A DNA stretch of 64,000 bases, from positions 62,001 to 126,000 of the forward strand of contig CAUHNW010000003.1 in the NCBI GenBank assembly GCA_959607825.1, read 5' to 3'. Within the stretch, counting starts at the first letter, position 1. Each line of letters opens with the position of its first letter. This document shows positions 34,120 through 42,159 of the stretch, piece by piece. The notes below the pieces were generated by a model that worked only from the letters and a program-made list of their open reading frames with translations, searched no databases and had not been told where the DNA came from. The DNA is from HGM13006 sp900757695 (lineage in GTDB: Bacteria; Bacillota; Clostridia; Oscillospirales; Oscillospiraceae). The translations under genes were made by a program, and so were the position numbers.

Positions 34120-35865
34120 TCACTGTGCAAAGCTCCGGTGCTCAAAGCGCTCGTATGCGTCGTTGTAGACCTTCAGGATCTCCTCCACATGCATGGTATC
34201 CCGCATGGTCTGCTGGAACTCCGCAATGGAGGCATCTGTCAGTTCGTTGCCGCTGAAGATCACACCGTTGATCCATTCGGAAGCATAGGTGACCATGTCA
34301 GAAAGGCTTCCCATGATCTCATCCTGCTCCTCCTGCGTCAGGGTCAGGGAGTCCACAGATACGGTCATGGAATCTCCCGTGTACGCAGAGTTCCAAATCT
34401 CAATGGAGGATCTCTGCACGTCATCCCAAACCACCTGACTGCGGGTATAATCGATCAGGCCCGGGATGCCGGGATTCAGGAAATAGCCCATGGCTGCTCT
34501 GGCGGGAATCCCATTGGGGTTGTTCAGCACCAGCTCAGTGAGTTCCGGCTCTCCGGCGTCATTATAGGTAAAGCCTTCACCCTCAATGCCAAAGGAGGAG
34601 AGGATGAAGCCCTCGTCCGTAAACAGGTAATCCAGAGCCTTGAGGACCACCTCGGGATGCTGGCAGTTGCCGGAAATGCTGATCATGCCGCCGGCATCAG
34701 AGCTGATGTATGTGGTGTTGGGAGCAAACTCCGTGGGCGCACCCAAAGCGGCCATGGGAACCAGCTTGCACCGCTGCTGCTCTTCCTCACTCAGGAGAAT
34801 AATGTAGGATTCCACGTTGTCCGGGGAATCGCCCTCCAAGCCAATGGAGCCGGTGGCAAACAGTTCGTTGGATCTCTGGTCGGTCATGTCAGAGGTCAGG
34901 AACAGGCCCTCCTTAGCCAGCTTCTGGAGGAAGCCGATGTAATCGTAAAAATAATCCTGCATGGGACCGTACTGGATCGTACCTTCCTCATCCAGATAGA
35001 AGTTGGGACGGCCAAAGGCATTCCAGATGCCTTCTGCTTCCACTGCCGCCTGATTGGTGTTGGCTCGAATCTGCTGATAGAAGCCTGTGGTGGCGCCAAA
35101 GGTATCCCGGAAGGCCACCAGCGTATCAAAGAGTTCATCCGGGGTGGTGGGGATCTCCATATTCAGCTCATCCAGCCAATCCTGACGGATCCACAGTCCC
35201 GAAGTCACCGGGAAAGGCTCCTTCAGCAAGGGATACATGTTTCCCATCTTGCCGTCATCGGTCATGGCACATTTCAGGGTGTATTCATCCGCAGACAACT
35301 TTTCGAAGTAATGGGGTGCGTATTCCTCTACCAGACCGGAAATGTCCACTACCTGCTCATCCCGCATTGCTGCTGCGATGCCGCCGTTGTAGACAGAGCC
35401 AAGGTTGCAGACGGTATCAGGCAGATCGCCGGATGCACACAGCAGGTTGACATTTTCCTGCCAGGCCAGGTTGGATACCTCCTGAAGGTTCCAGTGGGTG
35501 TTGGTCTTCTCACCAAAGGCAGTCCACCAGTCAGAGCCGCCCCAGCCCTCCGGGAAAAAGCCCTGGAAGAATGCCGGGAACTGGAACATCAGGGAGATCT
35601 CCGTCAATTCCTCGCTGGCGTAGTAGGCTTCCGGCCCGAGAACTTCCGGTGCTTCCTCCACAGAGGCTTCCACCATGGATTCCTCAGGCGCTGAGGTAGC
35701 TGGCTCCGGGGCTTCGCTGGGCTCGGCCATGGAAACCGCAGCATCTGTTGCAGATACCGTTGTATCCGTGACAGACGGCTCTGTGTTTTGTGTACCACAC
35801 CCGCTCAGCAATCCAAGCAGCATGGCGAGAACCAACAGCGAAGAAACTAACAAATTCTTTTTCAT
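34120..35865 (-). CDS. Extracellular solute-binding lipoprotein, orphan
   Basis: This 581-residue protein has a lipoprotein signal peptide ending in LLSGC (lipidated Cys23), then a Ser/Thr/Glu/Pro-rich acidic linker to about residue 75, then a family 1-type substrate-binding fold (LMFQFPAFFQGF, NLLCASGDLPDTV, GLWIRQDWLDELNMEIPTTPDELFDTLVAFR). This resembles LplA-like binding proteins for sugars or other nutrients. No permease or ATPase of an importer is next to it. It is the last gene of the left arm of the AraC-centred locus, 41 bp after the NTF2-like gene. GGAG precedes the ATG. Confidence 0.88.
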   Translation of the reverse strand: MKKNLLVSSLLVLAMLLGLLSGCGTQNTEPSVTDTTVSATDAAVSMAEPSEAPEPATSAPEESMVEASVEEAPEVLGPEAYYASEELTEISLMFQFPAFFQGFFPEGWGGSDWWTAFGEKTNTHWNLQEVSNLAWQENVNLLCASGDLPDTVCNLGSVYNGGIAAAMRDEQVVDISGLVEEYAPHYFEKLSADEYTLKCAMTDDGKMGNMYPLLKEPFPVTSGLWIRQDWLDELNMEIPTTPDELFDTLVAFRDTFGATTGFYQQIRANTNQAAVEAEGIWNAFGRPNFYLDEEGTIQYGPMQDYFYDYIGFLQKLAKEGLFLTSDMTDQRSNELFATGSIGLEGDSPDNVESYIILLSEEEQQRCKLVPMAALGAPTEFAPNTTYISSDAGGMISISGNCQHPEVVLKALDYLFTDEGFILSSFGIEGEGFTYNDAGEPELTELVLNNPNGIPARAAMGYFLNPGIPGLIDYTRSQVVWDDVQRSSIEIWNSAYTGDSMTVSVDSLTLTQEEQDEIMGSLSDMVTYASEWINGVIFSGNELTDASIAEFQQTMRDTMHVEEILKVYNDAYERFEHRSFAQ

Positions 35866-35906
35866 GGATAACGCTCCTTTCAGATCACGGAAACATCCGT
35901 AAAATA

Positions 35907-36770
35907 CTATGTTTGTTCATTGGGGACATCATCCAGTGCGTGATCAAAGTAATTGTCGCTTTGATCCCACTCCATCTTTTGAGACCCGGCGGTTTTTACG
36001 GTGATCTTCCCGGTGGGGTCTGTCCGTCCGGGAGAGTAGGTGTTCTCATCGTTCAGGGTCTTATATGGCAGCGGTGGGGGCACCGTGTCCTGAACAGTCT
36101 GGATAATGGAATAGTCGTAGTGCAGGGTACCGGGCTCTGTGAGACGATCGGGATAGCCGCCCAGATCACCGATCTTCAGCTTGCCGCTGCGGTAGTCCAC
36201 ATAGCGGTCATGGGCCCAGTTGCCAACATCGTATTGACCGGCGGTGTCCGGGCATACGTGCTCATGGAACCATTTCCACGCTCCGTCCACAAATACAAAT
36301 TCCGAACCGTACCGCTCCCAAAGCCAGCCGCCGCCACGGCACACAGGGCCGTTTGCCGGCCCCATACCCATGCCGCCGGTCATGGTGCCGGGGGTCAGGT
36401 AGAAGGCTCGGGCGGACATGCCGTCCTCCGCCACCTCAATGACGTCAGAGGCCAGCGCATGACAGCCGGATTTTCCCGTGGAAAGGAAGTCATGGCCCCA
36501 CATTTCTTCCATGGACTTCATCTTCTGAATGGCGAGGCCCAGCATATTTGCATCTGTATGCACAACGCTGTTATAGTAGACCTCCTCCCAGCCCACCATG
36601 CGGCCAAACTGATGGGCCCAAGTGGTGTTTGGGGACTTATGCCAGAACACATCCCACTCCTGCTTGGAGTACATAATGGCATGGAGGTAGGCATGGCGGG
36701 CTTTGTATTCCTCTACCTTCTGGCTGCCGAGGGCGTTGTGGAGCCGCTGTTCAATCGTTAAATTGCTCAT
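35907..36770 (-). CDS. NTF2/SnoaL-like protein, left arm position 3 (paralog of the gene at 42160)
   Basis: This 287-residue protein has an NTF2-like barrel of about 200 residues. It has an N-terminal helix (VEEYKARHAYLHAIMYSKQEWDVFW), SGCHALASDVIEVAEDGMSARAFY and GSEFVFVDGAWKWFHEHV. It aligns with the 42160 gene through RHAYLHA/WHAILHA, the HAL/HAI segment and the strand ending DGxWK. The last about 80 residues are polar and carry PYKTLNDENTYSPG, a version of the tail shared by the set. SnoaL-fold enzymes catalyse dehydrations, isomerisations or cyclisations, for example BaiE of bile-acid 7-dehydroxylation. The substrate here is unknown. Confidence 0.8.
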   Translation of the reverse strand: MSNLTIEQRLHNALGSQKVEEYKARHAYLHAIMYSKQEWDVFWHKSPNTTWAHQFGRMVGWEEVYYNSVVHTDANMLGLAIQKMKSMEEMWGHDFLSTGKSGCHALASDVIEVAEDGMSARAFYLTPGTMTGGMGMGPANGPVCRGGGWLWERYGSEFVFVDGAWKWFHEHVCPDTAGQYDVGNWAHDRYVDYRSGKLKIGDLGGYPDRLTEPGTLHYDYSIIQTVQDTVPPPLPYKTLNDENTYSPGRTDPTGKITVKTAGSQKMEWDQSDNYFDHALDDVPNEQT

Positions 36771-36784
36771 ATTCCGTCCCTCCC

Positions 36785-37468
36785 TCAGCGCTTATCCCGC
36801 TGGAAGTACTTCTTGCCGAAGTCTCCGTAGGGGCCATAGCTGTATTTTTCCTCGTAGGTATCCAGCTCTCTGGGCATATCATCGTAGAGAAGCTCCCAAC
36901 CGTAGCTGGGGTCGTGGAGCTCCTGGGGTACCGTGGGTGTCCCGAAGGTCTCCTCCAGCGGATCGTTCCAGCCGAAGGTGGGGAGTTTACCGTAGGGCTT
37001 CCCGGCCTCCATGGTATGATCGTGCATCAGAATCAGATGCCAGATCTTCCACGTTCCTTCCTCCTTAATGAGGTCGGCAAAGCACATGTCCAGCGTCAGG
37101 TAGGTCTCTATGGTTCCGTCTGCCTGAGCGGAGGATCGGAACCCGGGCATATAACCCTGATACTGGGCAGTTTTTCCGTCACCGTGGAGCTTGATGAGGG
37201 GGGTGGTAAGAGTCTCCATGCGGGCAGAGCCGGTCTTGGGGAGATCCGTCTGTTCCAGTACCAAATGCCGGACGATTTCATCCATGCCGATGTAATAGCC
37301 GTTGTTATAGCCCAGAGATGCGGTGCGCTTGTTCTTCTGTACCCACAGGTCGTTGATGAGACCACGGAAGTCTCTGTTGCTGAGATAATAGCACATCCGG
37401 TTCATGGTGTGACGGATATGCTCCGTGTCCCACAGGCGGATCGCCAGTTCCTCGTTGGTGTACTGCAT
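36785..37468 (-). CDS. NTF2/SnoaL-like protein, left arm position 2 (paralog of the gene at 41377)
   Basis: This 227-residue protein of the SnoaL type has the helix HIRHTMNRMCYYLSNRDFRGLINDLW, then NNGYYIGMDEIVRHLV, DGKTAQYQGYMPG and the strand FADLIKEEGTWKIWHLIL. Shared with the 41377 product are the GYYxGMDxI segment, the WKIWH strand and EETFGTPT/EQEFGTPT near the C-terminus. The tail is ELDTYEEKYSYG. Its start overlaps the stop of the upstream gene as TAATG, so the two are translated together and may form a hetero-oligomer. Confidence 0.8.
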   Translation of the reverse strand: MQYTNEELAIRLWDTEHIRHTMNRMCYYLSNRDFRGLINDLWVQKNKRTASLGYNNGYYIGMDEIVRHLVLEQTDLPKTGSARMETLTTPLIKLHGDGKTAQYQGYMPGFRSSAQADGTIETYLTLDMCFADLIKEEGTWKIWHLILMHDHTMEAGKPYGKLPTFGWNDPLEETFGTPTVPQELHDPSYGWELLYDDMPRELDTYEEKYSYGPYGDFGKKYFQRDKR

Positions 37469-38202
37469 TACTCCGCCTCCTTTCGGCCATAGCTGAAGGT
37501 TTCCTCGAAGGTCTCATAGGGTTCCGGTACCCGTGGCGATGGGGTAAAGGGCCGCTCTGCACCGTAGCGTGCCCGGACATTTTCCGAAACCGTAGGCGTG
37601 GGGAACACAAAGTCTGCCGCCGGTGCAAATTCGGGAAGCGTCGGATAGACATTCTCGTCACCGTACCAGGGATGTCCACAGGGACGGCAGACCTCCTGAA
37701 GGTACTGAAGATGCCAGATCCGAAATGCACCGTCCTCCAGAATGAAATCTGCTGCGAACCAGCCCCACTCCCAATAGGCCACAGGGCCGGAGGGGAGAAT
37801 CTTACTGTGGCTGCCCCGGAGACACCAGATCCCCTTGGCGGTCTTCCCGTCGGCGGCGATCTCCACCACCGGGGTATCCACGGGCTTATAGTCCATGGTG
37901 CCCACGCCGTTTCGCTCCTGCGGGGTTTTATCGCCCAGCTCATTGGGGAAGATGTCCGCAATGAGCTTGCTCTGGGCCGCAATCTGATCTGCCAGAGCCT
38001 GATAATAGCCCGTTACGGCCTCGGCACCTAAATACCAGCCCTCATTGGTGGCCAGAGATACATCCGCACGTCTGGCCCAGTATTTCTCATACATTTGCCC
38101 CTCTTTTTTCAGAGTGTAGTCCGCAGACATCCGGCCCATGAGATTCTTGATGGCCCGCAGGTGCTCCCAGCGCTCCACCAGCTGCTCCGTTGTAAAAGTC
38201 AT
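37468..38202 (-). CDS. NTF2/SnoaL-like protein, left arm position 1 (paralog of the gene at 40634)
   Basis: This 244-residue protein starts at an ATG with GGGAGTGA upstream. NTF2-like landmarks are the long first helix (LVERWEHLRAIKNLMGRM), NEGWYLGAEAVTGYY, VDTPVVEIAADGKTAKGIW and FAADFILEDGAFRIWHL. The C-terminal tail is RVPEPYETFEETFSYG. The 40634 product matches along its length, including GYF/WYLGA, TPIIEVA/TPVVEIA, CxxPW and the same tail. Where BaiE has a catalytic histidine before the TP motif, this copy has Asp and its paralog has His, so the two may differ in activity. Confidence 0.82.
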   Translation of the reverse strand: MTFTTEQLVERWEHLRAIKNLMGRMSADYTLKKEGQMYEKYWARRADVSLATNEGWYLGAEAVTGYYQALADQIAAQSKLIADIFPNELGDKTPQERNGVGTMDYKPVDTPVVEIAADGKTAKGIWCLRGSHSKILPSGPVAYWEWGWFAADFILEDGAFRIWHLQYLQEVCRPCGHPWYGDENVYPTLPEFAPAADFVFPTPTVSENVRARYGAERPFTPSPRVPEPYETFEETFSYGRKEAE

Positions 38203-38215
38203 GGCAGTCACTCCC

Positions 38216-38944
38216 TTATGCCTCAAAGGGGCTCTTTTCCGGCTTGTCACCAACCTTTACATTCGCATCGTTGGAGGCAACGCAGTACCACTGTTCGCCG
38301 CCTTCCTTATAGTACATGGTGTTGCAGTCAGCACCAAAGGTTTTGGGCATATCAAACATGAACAGGTAGTGGGCGCCTACCAGCTCCAGCCAGATGTTTT
38401 TTCCGGAACCGATCTCTTTGATCTCTACATCGCCCAGAGACATCTGGAAGGGATCGGGGTTTCCGTCATTGAGCAAGGTCACAACAATATGTACGTCATC
38501 CCCCTGCTCCGTTATGTCAAATTTCATCATGGGATTATCCTTGGGCTCCGCCACTCGCCGCATGGGGATCAAATCGAGACTCTTGCCAAAGGGGGGCATA
38601 TACATGAGAACCTGATTCTTCCGGAGCTTCTGGAGCAGGGCGATCATTGCCCAGCAGATGGAATGCCCCTCGAATTCGATGGGCTCGCCCGAAGCAACGT
38701 AATCGTTGAAGTGATTCTGAAGCCGCATGGCACGCTCATCGGGCCACATAGTCTTGAACCGCAGAGAGTTTTTCCGGATGGATTCCGGGTCTGTGGGAAA
38801 TTTCGGAGGACCGCCTGCCGGCTTTCCGCCGGGCCCACCGGGGCCGCCTGCCGGTCTTCCGCCGGGGCCGCCGGGACCGCCCACGGCCACATAGCCCAAT
38901 TCCGCCGCAACGTCATTAAAATTAAACCGCTTGATCTCTTTCAT
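38216..38944 (-). CDS. Gly-Pro-rich protein of unknown family, first gene of the left arm
   Basis: This 242-residue protein has AGGAGG ahead of the ATG. After a short head (KRFNFNDVAAELGYVAVG), residues 22-47 form a low-complexity GGPGGPGGRPAGGPGGPGG tract. The rest (about 48-242) is a globular domain with IEFEGHSICWAMIALLQKL, DDVHIVVTLLNDGNPDPFQMSLGDVEIKE and WYCVAS. The second half looks like beta strands of a lipocalin- or dirigent-like barrel, but I recognise no family. It is not an NTF2-like sequence. It is the only left-arm gene before the NTF2 set that has no counterpart on the right. Confidence 0.75.
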   Translation of the reverse strand: MKEIKRFNFNDVAAELGYVAVGGPGGPGGRPAGGPGGPGGKPAGGPPKFPTDPESIRKNSLRFKTMWPDERAMRLQNHFNDYVASGEPIEFEGHSICWAMIALLQKLRKNQVLMYMPPFGKSLDLIPMRRVAEPKDNPMMKFDITEQGDDVHIVVTLLNDGNPDPFQMSLGDVEIKEIGSGKNIWLELVGAHYLFMFDMPKTFGADCNTMYYKEGGEQWYCVASNDANVKVGDKPEKSPFEA

Positions 38945-38994
38945 TGAATTTACCTCCTGAAATCGACGAAGCCTATTCTCGCCGGGATGCCTTC

Positions 38995-39023
38995 ATTATT
39001 CTCCTCTTGGCGTGTCTCGTCAA
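38995..39023 (-). promoter_or_regulatory. SigA promoter of the left arm
   Basis: On the minus strand TTGACG (39018-39023) and AATAAT (38995-39000) are 17 bp apart, about 50 bp before the first ATG. An imperfect dyad TCAAG-N8-CTTGA (39020-39037) overlaps the -35. Confidence 0.65.
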
Positions 39024-39035
39024 GATGTCCAACTT

Positions 39036-39067
39036 GATTTGAGAAGCTACAGCAGGTTTTGAGCAAT
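39036..39067 (-). promoter_or_regulatory. Tandem AraC-type operator of the left arm
   Basis: Read on the minus strand, ATTGCTCAAAAC and GCTTCTCAAATC are two half-sites with a 20-bp period, ending 12 bp upstream of the -35. The first continues as TCAAAACCTGCTG, nearly identical to the right-arm site. Position and direct-repeat geometry suit an AraC activator. Confidence 0.6.
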
Positions 39068-39112
39068 TTGCCTTTTGTAAATTTGTTACCTCCATCGCTC
39101 CCAAAGATGTGT

Positions 39113-39118
39113 TATAAT
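39113..39118 (+). promoter_or_regulatory. -10 element of the AraC regulator gene
   Basis: A perfect TATAAT lies about 35 bp before the regulator ATG, with no good -35 at the proper distance. The promoter may need an activator. Confidence 0.45.
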
Positions 39119-39154
39119 AAACAATAATACCTCTTATACGAAGGAGGTCCTGCT

Positions 39155-40435
39155 ATGCTGGACATCTGGTGTAAAGAAACCGCTGACCGTTCTCCGCTGT
39201 ATCCGGTTGGTGCCTTTCGCCGGGAAAAAATCCCGGAAGGCGTGTACGGCATGATCGGCGCACTGCTGCTTCGTTCTGCGTCCATCGGAGATGAAATTCA
39301 GGACGAACTTCAGCATCTGCACTTTCCGCTGCCAGACAGTCCTTTTCGCATTGTTCTCTTTTCTCTGGAGGATACACAGATCACCGTGCTTACCGGCAAG
39401 GACCGTCACAACTGCCGCCTGAATGTCTACTATGCCGTGATGGAGCACCTGTGCCGCCAACTGGAGGATTCCTGCAATGGTTTTCTGGTGCTGCATATGG
39501 GATATATGATCGGACTTTTATATCCCGGGGCGTCGGATAACATTCCTGATGCCTGCCGGGACGTTGTGGAGTACAGCTGCGACACGTTGGGCTTCTCTCT
39601 GCACGCAGATGTCAGTATGCCTCGTAGTGGCATCGACAGCATTGAATCCGCATTTCAAATGGTAGAAAATTTTGAACGCAGCCGCAGCTTTTTTACGGAT
39701 ATGTCGGCGCCTGTATTTGAAATGACAGAAAGCAGCTTGGAGCGCATTCGAGATACAACGCAGCGTACCGATTTTGAACAGACCTTTTTCAAAACCGTCG
39801 ATCAAATCTGCGGTGCCATTCGGGCCAAGGACGCAAAGGCAGCGGAGCAATATCTCCGTGCACAGCTTCTGAAAATTACAGAAAACTGTCTGGGCCTGCC
39901 TTATCCCAACACCCTGAATATGACGGTGAACCGGTTTATCAATTTGCTCCATTCCCGTCTGGTGGGGCAGGATTTGGCCAACTGGCGCTATGTCTCTCAA
40001 ATGGATTTCAGCCGGGATCTGGTATCTGCAAAAAATTTACAGGAGTTCCTGGATGTAAGCCGGAAGATTGCCGAGGTTCTGGTCACGCACAGCCGGGAAC
40101 GTACCTCTGCGCGCTATGACAGCATGATGTATGATATCTATGCCTACATCGAGGAAAATGCTACAGACGTCAACATGGGGCTTACGTTGATTGCCAGAAC
40201 CTTTAAGCTAAAGCCCCGAGAGACCGCAGAATCCTTTCGGCAGTATTTCGGTGAGAGTGTCAATGATGTCATGCATCGTGCCAGAGTCCGTAAAGCCAAG
40301 GAGCTTCTGCTGACGACTGACCGGAGCGTGCAGGAGATTGCCGAGGAAGTCGGTTATTGCAGCCTTGCTACCATGTACCGTGCCTTTTCCAACATTGAGG
40401 GCATTGCACCCGGAAAGCTCCGGCAAAGCAAATAA
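39155..40435 (+). CDS. AraC-family regulator at the centre of the inverted NTF2 locus
   Basis: This 426-residue protein starts at an ATG with AAGGAGG upstream. The first about 310 residues are a sensor domain without a recognised ligand fold. The last about 100 are a double helix-turn-helix AraC domain (MGLTLIARTFKLKPRETAESFRQYFGESVNDVMHRARVRKAKELL ... SVQEIAEEVGYCSLATMYRAFSNIEGIAPGKLR, shown in part). The architecture resembles the AraC gene at 51121. It lies between two divergent arms whose promoters carry the same tandem sites, so it most likely activates both in response to the pathway substrate. It has no membrane segment. Confidence 0.9.
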   Translation: MLDIWCKETADRSPLYPVGAFRREKIPEGVYGMIGALLLRSASIGDEIQDELQHLHFPLPDSPFRIVLFSLEDTQITVLTGKDRHNCRLNVYYAVMEHLCRQLEDSCNGFLVLHMGYMIGLLYPGASDNIPDACRDVVEYSCDTLGFSLHADVSMPRSGIDSIESAFQMVENFERSRSFFTDMSAPVFEMTESSLERIRDTTQRTDFEQTFFKTVDQICGAIRAKDAKAAEQYLRAQLLKITENCLGLPYPNTLNMTVNRFINLLHSRLVGQDLANWRYVSQMDFSRDLVSAKNLQEFLDVSRKIAEVLVTHSRERTSARYDSMMYDIYAYIEENATDVNMGLTLIARTFKLKPRETAESFRQYFGESVNDVMHRARVRKAKELLLTTDRSVQEIAEEVGYCSLATMYRAFSNIEGIAPGKLRQSK

Positions 40436-40453
40436 ATACACATCGGAAGACAG

Positions 40454-40492
40454 ACGCATCGTCTCAGTGATAAAACTGCGGCGATGCGTTTT
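40454..40492 (+). terminator. Probable terminator of the AraC gene
   Basis: ACGCATCG (40454-40461) pairs with CGATGCGT (40482-40489), followed by TTTGCATTTT. The loop is long. Confidence 0.6.
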
Positions 40493-40506
40493 GCATTTTG
40501 GGTTCG

Positions 40507-40538
40507 TCTTTTCAAAACCCGCTGGTTCTTTTCAAAAC
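40507..40538 (+). promoter_or_regulatory. Tandem AraC-type operator of the right arm
   Basis: TCTTTTCAAAAC occurs twice exactly (40507-40518 and 40527-40538), period 20 bp, ending 11 bp before the -35. The first copy extends as TCAAAACCCGCTG, matching the left-arm site at 12 of 13 positions. This is the classic geometry for an AraC-family activator. Confidence 0.7.
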
Positions 40539-40549
40539 TGTCAAACCAT

Positions 40550-40578
40550 TTGACTTTCCTCAAAATCCCACGTACAGT
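40550..40578 (+). promoter_or_regulatory. SigA promoter of the right arm
   Basis: TTGACT and TACAGT are separated by 17 bp, about 55 bp before the first start codon. The poor -10 suits an activator-dependent promoter. Confidence 0.65.
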
Positions 40579-40633
40579 GAAAGCATCCTAAGTGGGATAC
40601 ATCCCGGTGAAGAATATCAAAGGAGGAATTGTG

Positions 40634-41362
40634 TTGAGCAAACAGTATACAGCGCAGGCCATGGCAGACCGCTGCATGATCATCCGCGAGGTACAGAACA
40701 TCGTGGGCAAGGTCGCCCATTGCGACATGCTGGCCGACTACGATCTGATCTATCCGAATTTCTGGAGCAAGCAGGACGATGTGTGCCTGGGCTTTAATGA
40801 CGGCTACTTTAAGGGCGCTGCGGCCGTAAAGGGCTACTATGCGCAGAAGCTGGAAAATGCAAAGCTTCTGACCCGAAAGGTCATGGAGAAGTGGGCGGAC
40901 CACAAGGACGTCAAGGGCAAGGCCGAAGCTGAGATGTTTGGCGCCGGATACGTCAAGGGCACTGATATGCACACCCCCATCATTGAGGTGGCGGAGGACA
41001 TGAAGAGCGCCAAGGCCCTCTGGCAGTTCCAGGCGGCGGATACCCGGGTGACTTCCCGGGGCCCGTTGTCCATCTGGAAGATCGGGTATATGGCCGCAGA
41101 CCTCATTGAGGAGGATGGCGAGTGGAAGATCAAGAATCTGCTGTATGCACTGGATATTGACCATCCCTGCGCCGAGCCATGGACGGAGCCGAGCAAGTAT
41201 CAGGAGGATCCTGAATTTGCGGCCTTTGCCATTCCCGAGCCGGTGCCTACCGTAAAGAAAGAGGTCTATAGGGCATATTCCGTGGATCGTCCTTATCAGG
41301 AGCCGCCGAAGATGCCTGTACCATACACCACCTTGGCTGAGACCTTCAGCTACGGGATTTGA
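40634..41362 (+). CDS. NTF2/SnoaL-like protein, right arm position 1
   Basis: This 242-residue protein starts at a TTG 7 nt after AGGAGG; a GTG one codon upstream is also possible. It has MIIREVQNIVGKVAHCDM as first helix, NDGYFKGAAAVKGYY, MHTPIIEVAEDMKSAKALW and YMAADLIEEDGEWKIKNLL. The His before TP corresponds in position to the catalytic His of BaiE-type dehydratases as I remember that sequence. The tail is MPVPYTTLAETFSYG. It is paralogous to the 37468 gene and leads the right arm. Confidence 0.82.
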   Translation: MSKQYTAQAMADRCMIIREVQNIVGKVAHCDMLADYDLIYPNFWSKQDDVCLGFNDGYFKGAAAVKGYYAQKLENAKLLTRKVMEKWADHKDVKGKAEAEMFGAGYVKGTDMHTPIIEVAEDMKSAKALWQFQAADTRVTSRGPLSIWKIGYMAADLIEEDGEWKIKNLLYALDIDHPCAEPWTEPSKYQEDPEFAAFAIPEPVPTVKKEVYRAYSVDRPYQEPPKMPVPYTTLAETFSYGI

Positions 41363-41376
41363 GAGGAGGTTTCACC

Positions 41377-42147
41377 ATGGAGTTTAAGTATACAAGTCAC
41401 GAAGCCTTTGGCGGTACCTATGACAGATATGAGTATCAGTCCATGATCCACATGAAGCCCAGTCAGTCCAAGCCGGAGGACTTCACCCCCGAGATCCGTG
41501 CATGGCGTGCCTATCAGGTGGAGGAGGTCAAAAAGGTTTTGTCCATTCGTTCCTATCTGGAGCATGCCAATCGCCGTGCTGAGATTCTCGATACCCTGTG
41601 GACGAAAGAGCATGCGGATACCGCAGCCTATGGCCGGAACTGGGGCTATTATGTGGGGATGGACAATATCCGCAAGTATTATGTGGATGGAAACAAGTTC
41701 GGCGGCAAGGGTACCGATATCTGCCACCCCTTTACCACCTATATGATCGTGATCGCAGATGACAACAAGACTGCGCAGGTCACATGGTATTCCATTGGCT
41801 ATGAGATCAATCCTGCAAACGGCCCGGAAACGGACTGCTACTGGGACAACCAGCGCTGCGGCGCAGACCTGGTGCTGGAGGACGGACAGTGGAAAATCTG
41901 GCATTACTTTGCGGGCACCGACTTCGCTCTGCGTCCCGGCTTCCCCTATGCTTCCCTTAAGACCGAGGAGACCACGCCCTGTGACAAGTATCTGGAGCAG
42001 GAGTTTGGCACTCCTACAGAGAAGTTTGAGGCCTATACCTCCTTCTATAACTACTTCCCCTATCCGGAGCTTACCATGGAGCACGCAACCTTTGCGGACA
42101 CCATCAGCAATGGCCCCGAGGGCAATCCCAACTACAAAAAGGGCTAA
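41377..42147 (+). CDS. NTF2/SnoaL-like protein, right arm position 2
   Basis: This 256-residue protein starts at an ATG with GGAGG 7 nt upstream. The segments LWTKEHADTAAYGRNWGYYVGMDNIRKYY, ADDNKTAQVTWYSIG and CGADLVLEDGQWKIWHYFAG define the SnoaL-like fold, and LEQEFGTPTEKFEAY matches the left-arm gene at 36785. Compared with that gene it has an extra N-terminal stretch of about 30 residues (KYTSHEAFGGTYDRYEYQSM). It is co-transcribed with its neighbours, with a 14-bp gap to the preceding gene. Confidence 0.81.
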   Translation: MEFKYTSHEAFGGTYDRYEYQSMIHMKPSQSKPEDFTPEIRAWRAYQVEEVKKVLSIRSYLEHANRRAEILDTLWTKEHADTAAYGRNWGYYVGMDNIRKYYVDGNKFGGKGTDICHPFTTYMIVIADDNKTAQVTWYSIGYEINPANGPETDCYWDNQRCGADLVLEDGQWKIWHYFAGTDFALRPGFPYASLKTEETTPCDKYLEQEFGTPTEKFEAYTSFYNYFPYPELTMEHATFADTISNGPEGNPNYKKG

Positions 42148-42159
42148 GGAGGGTCAATC

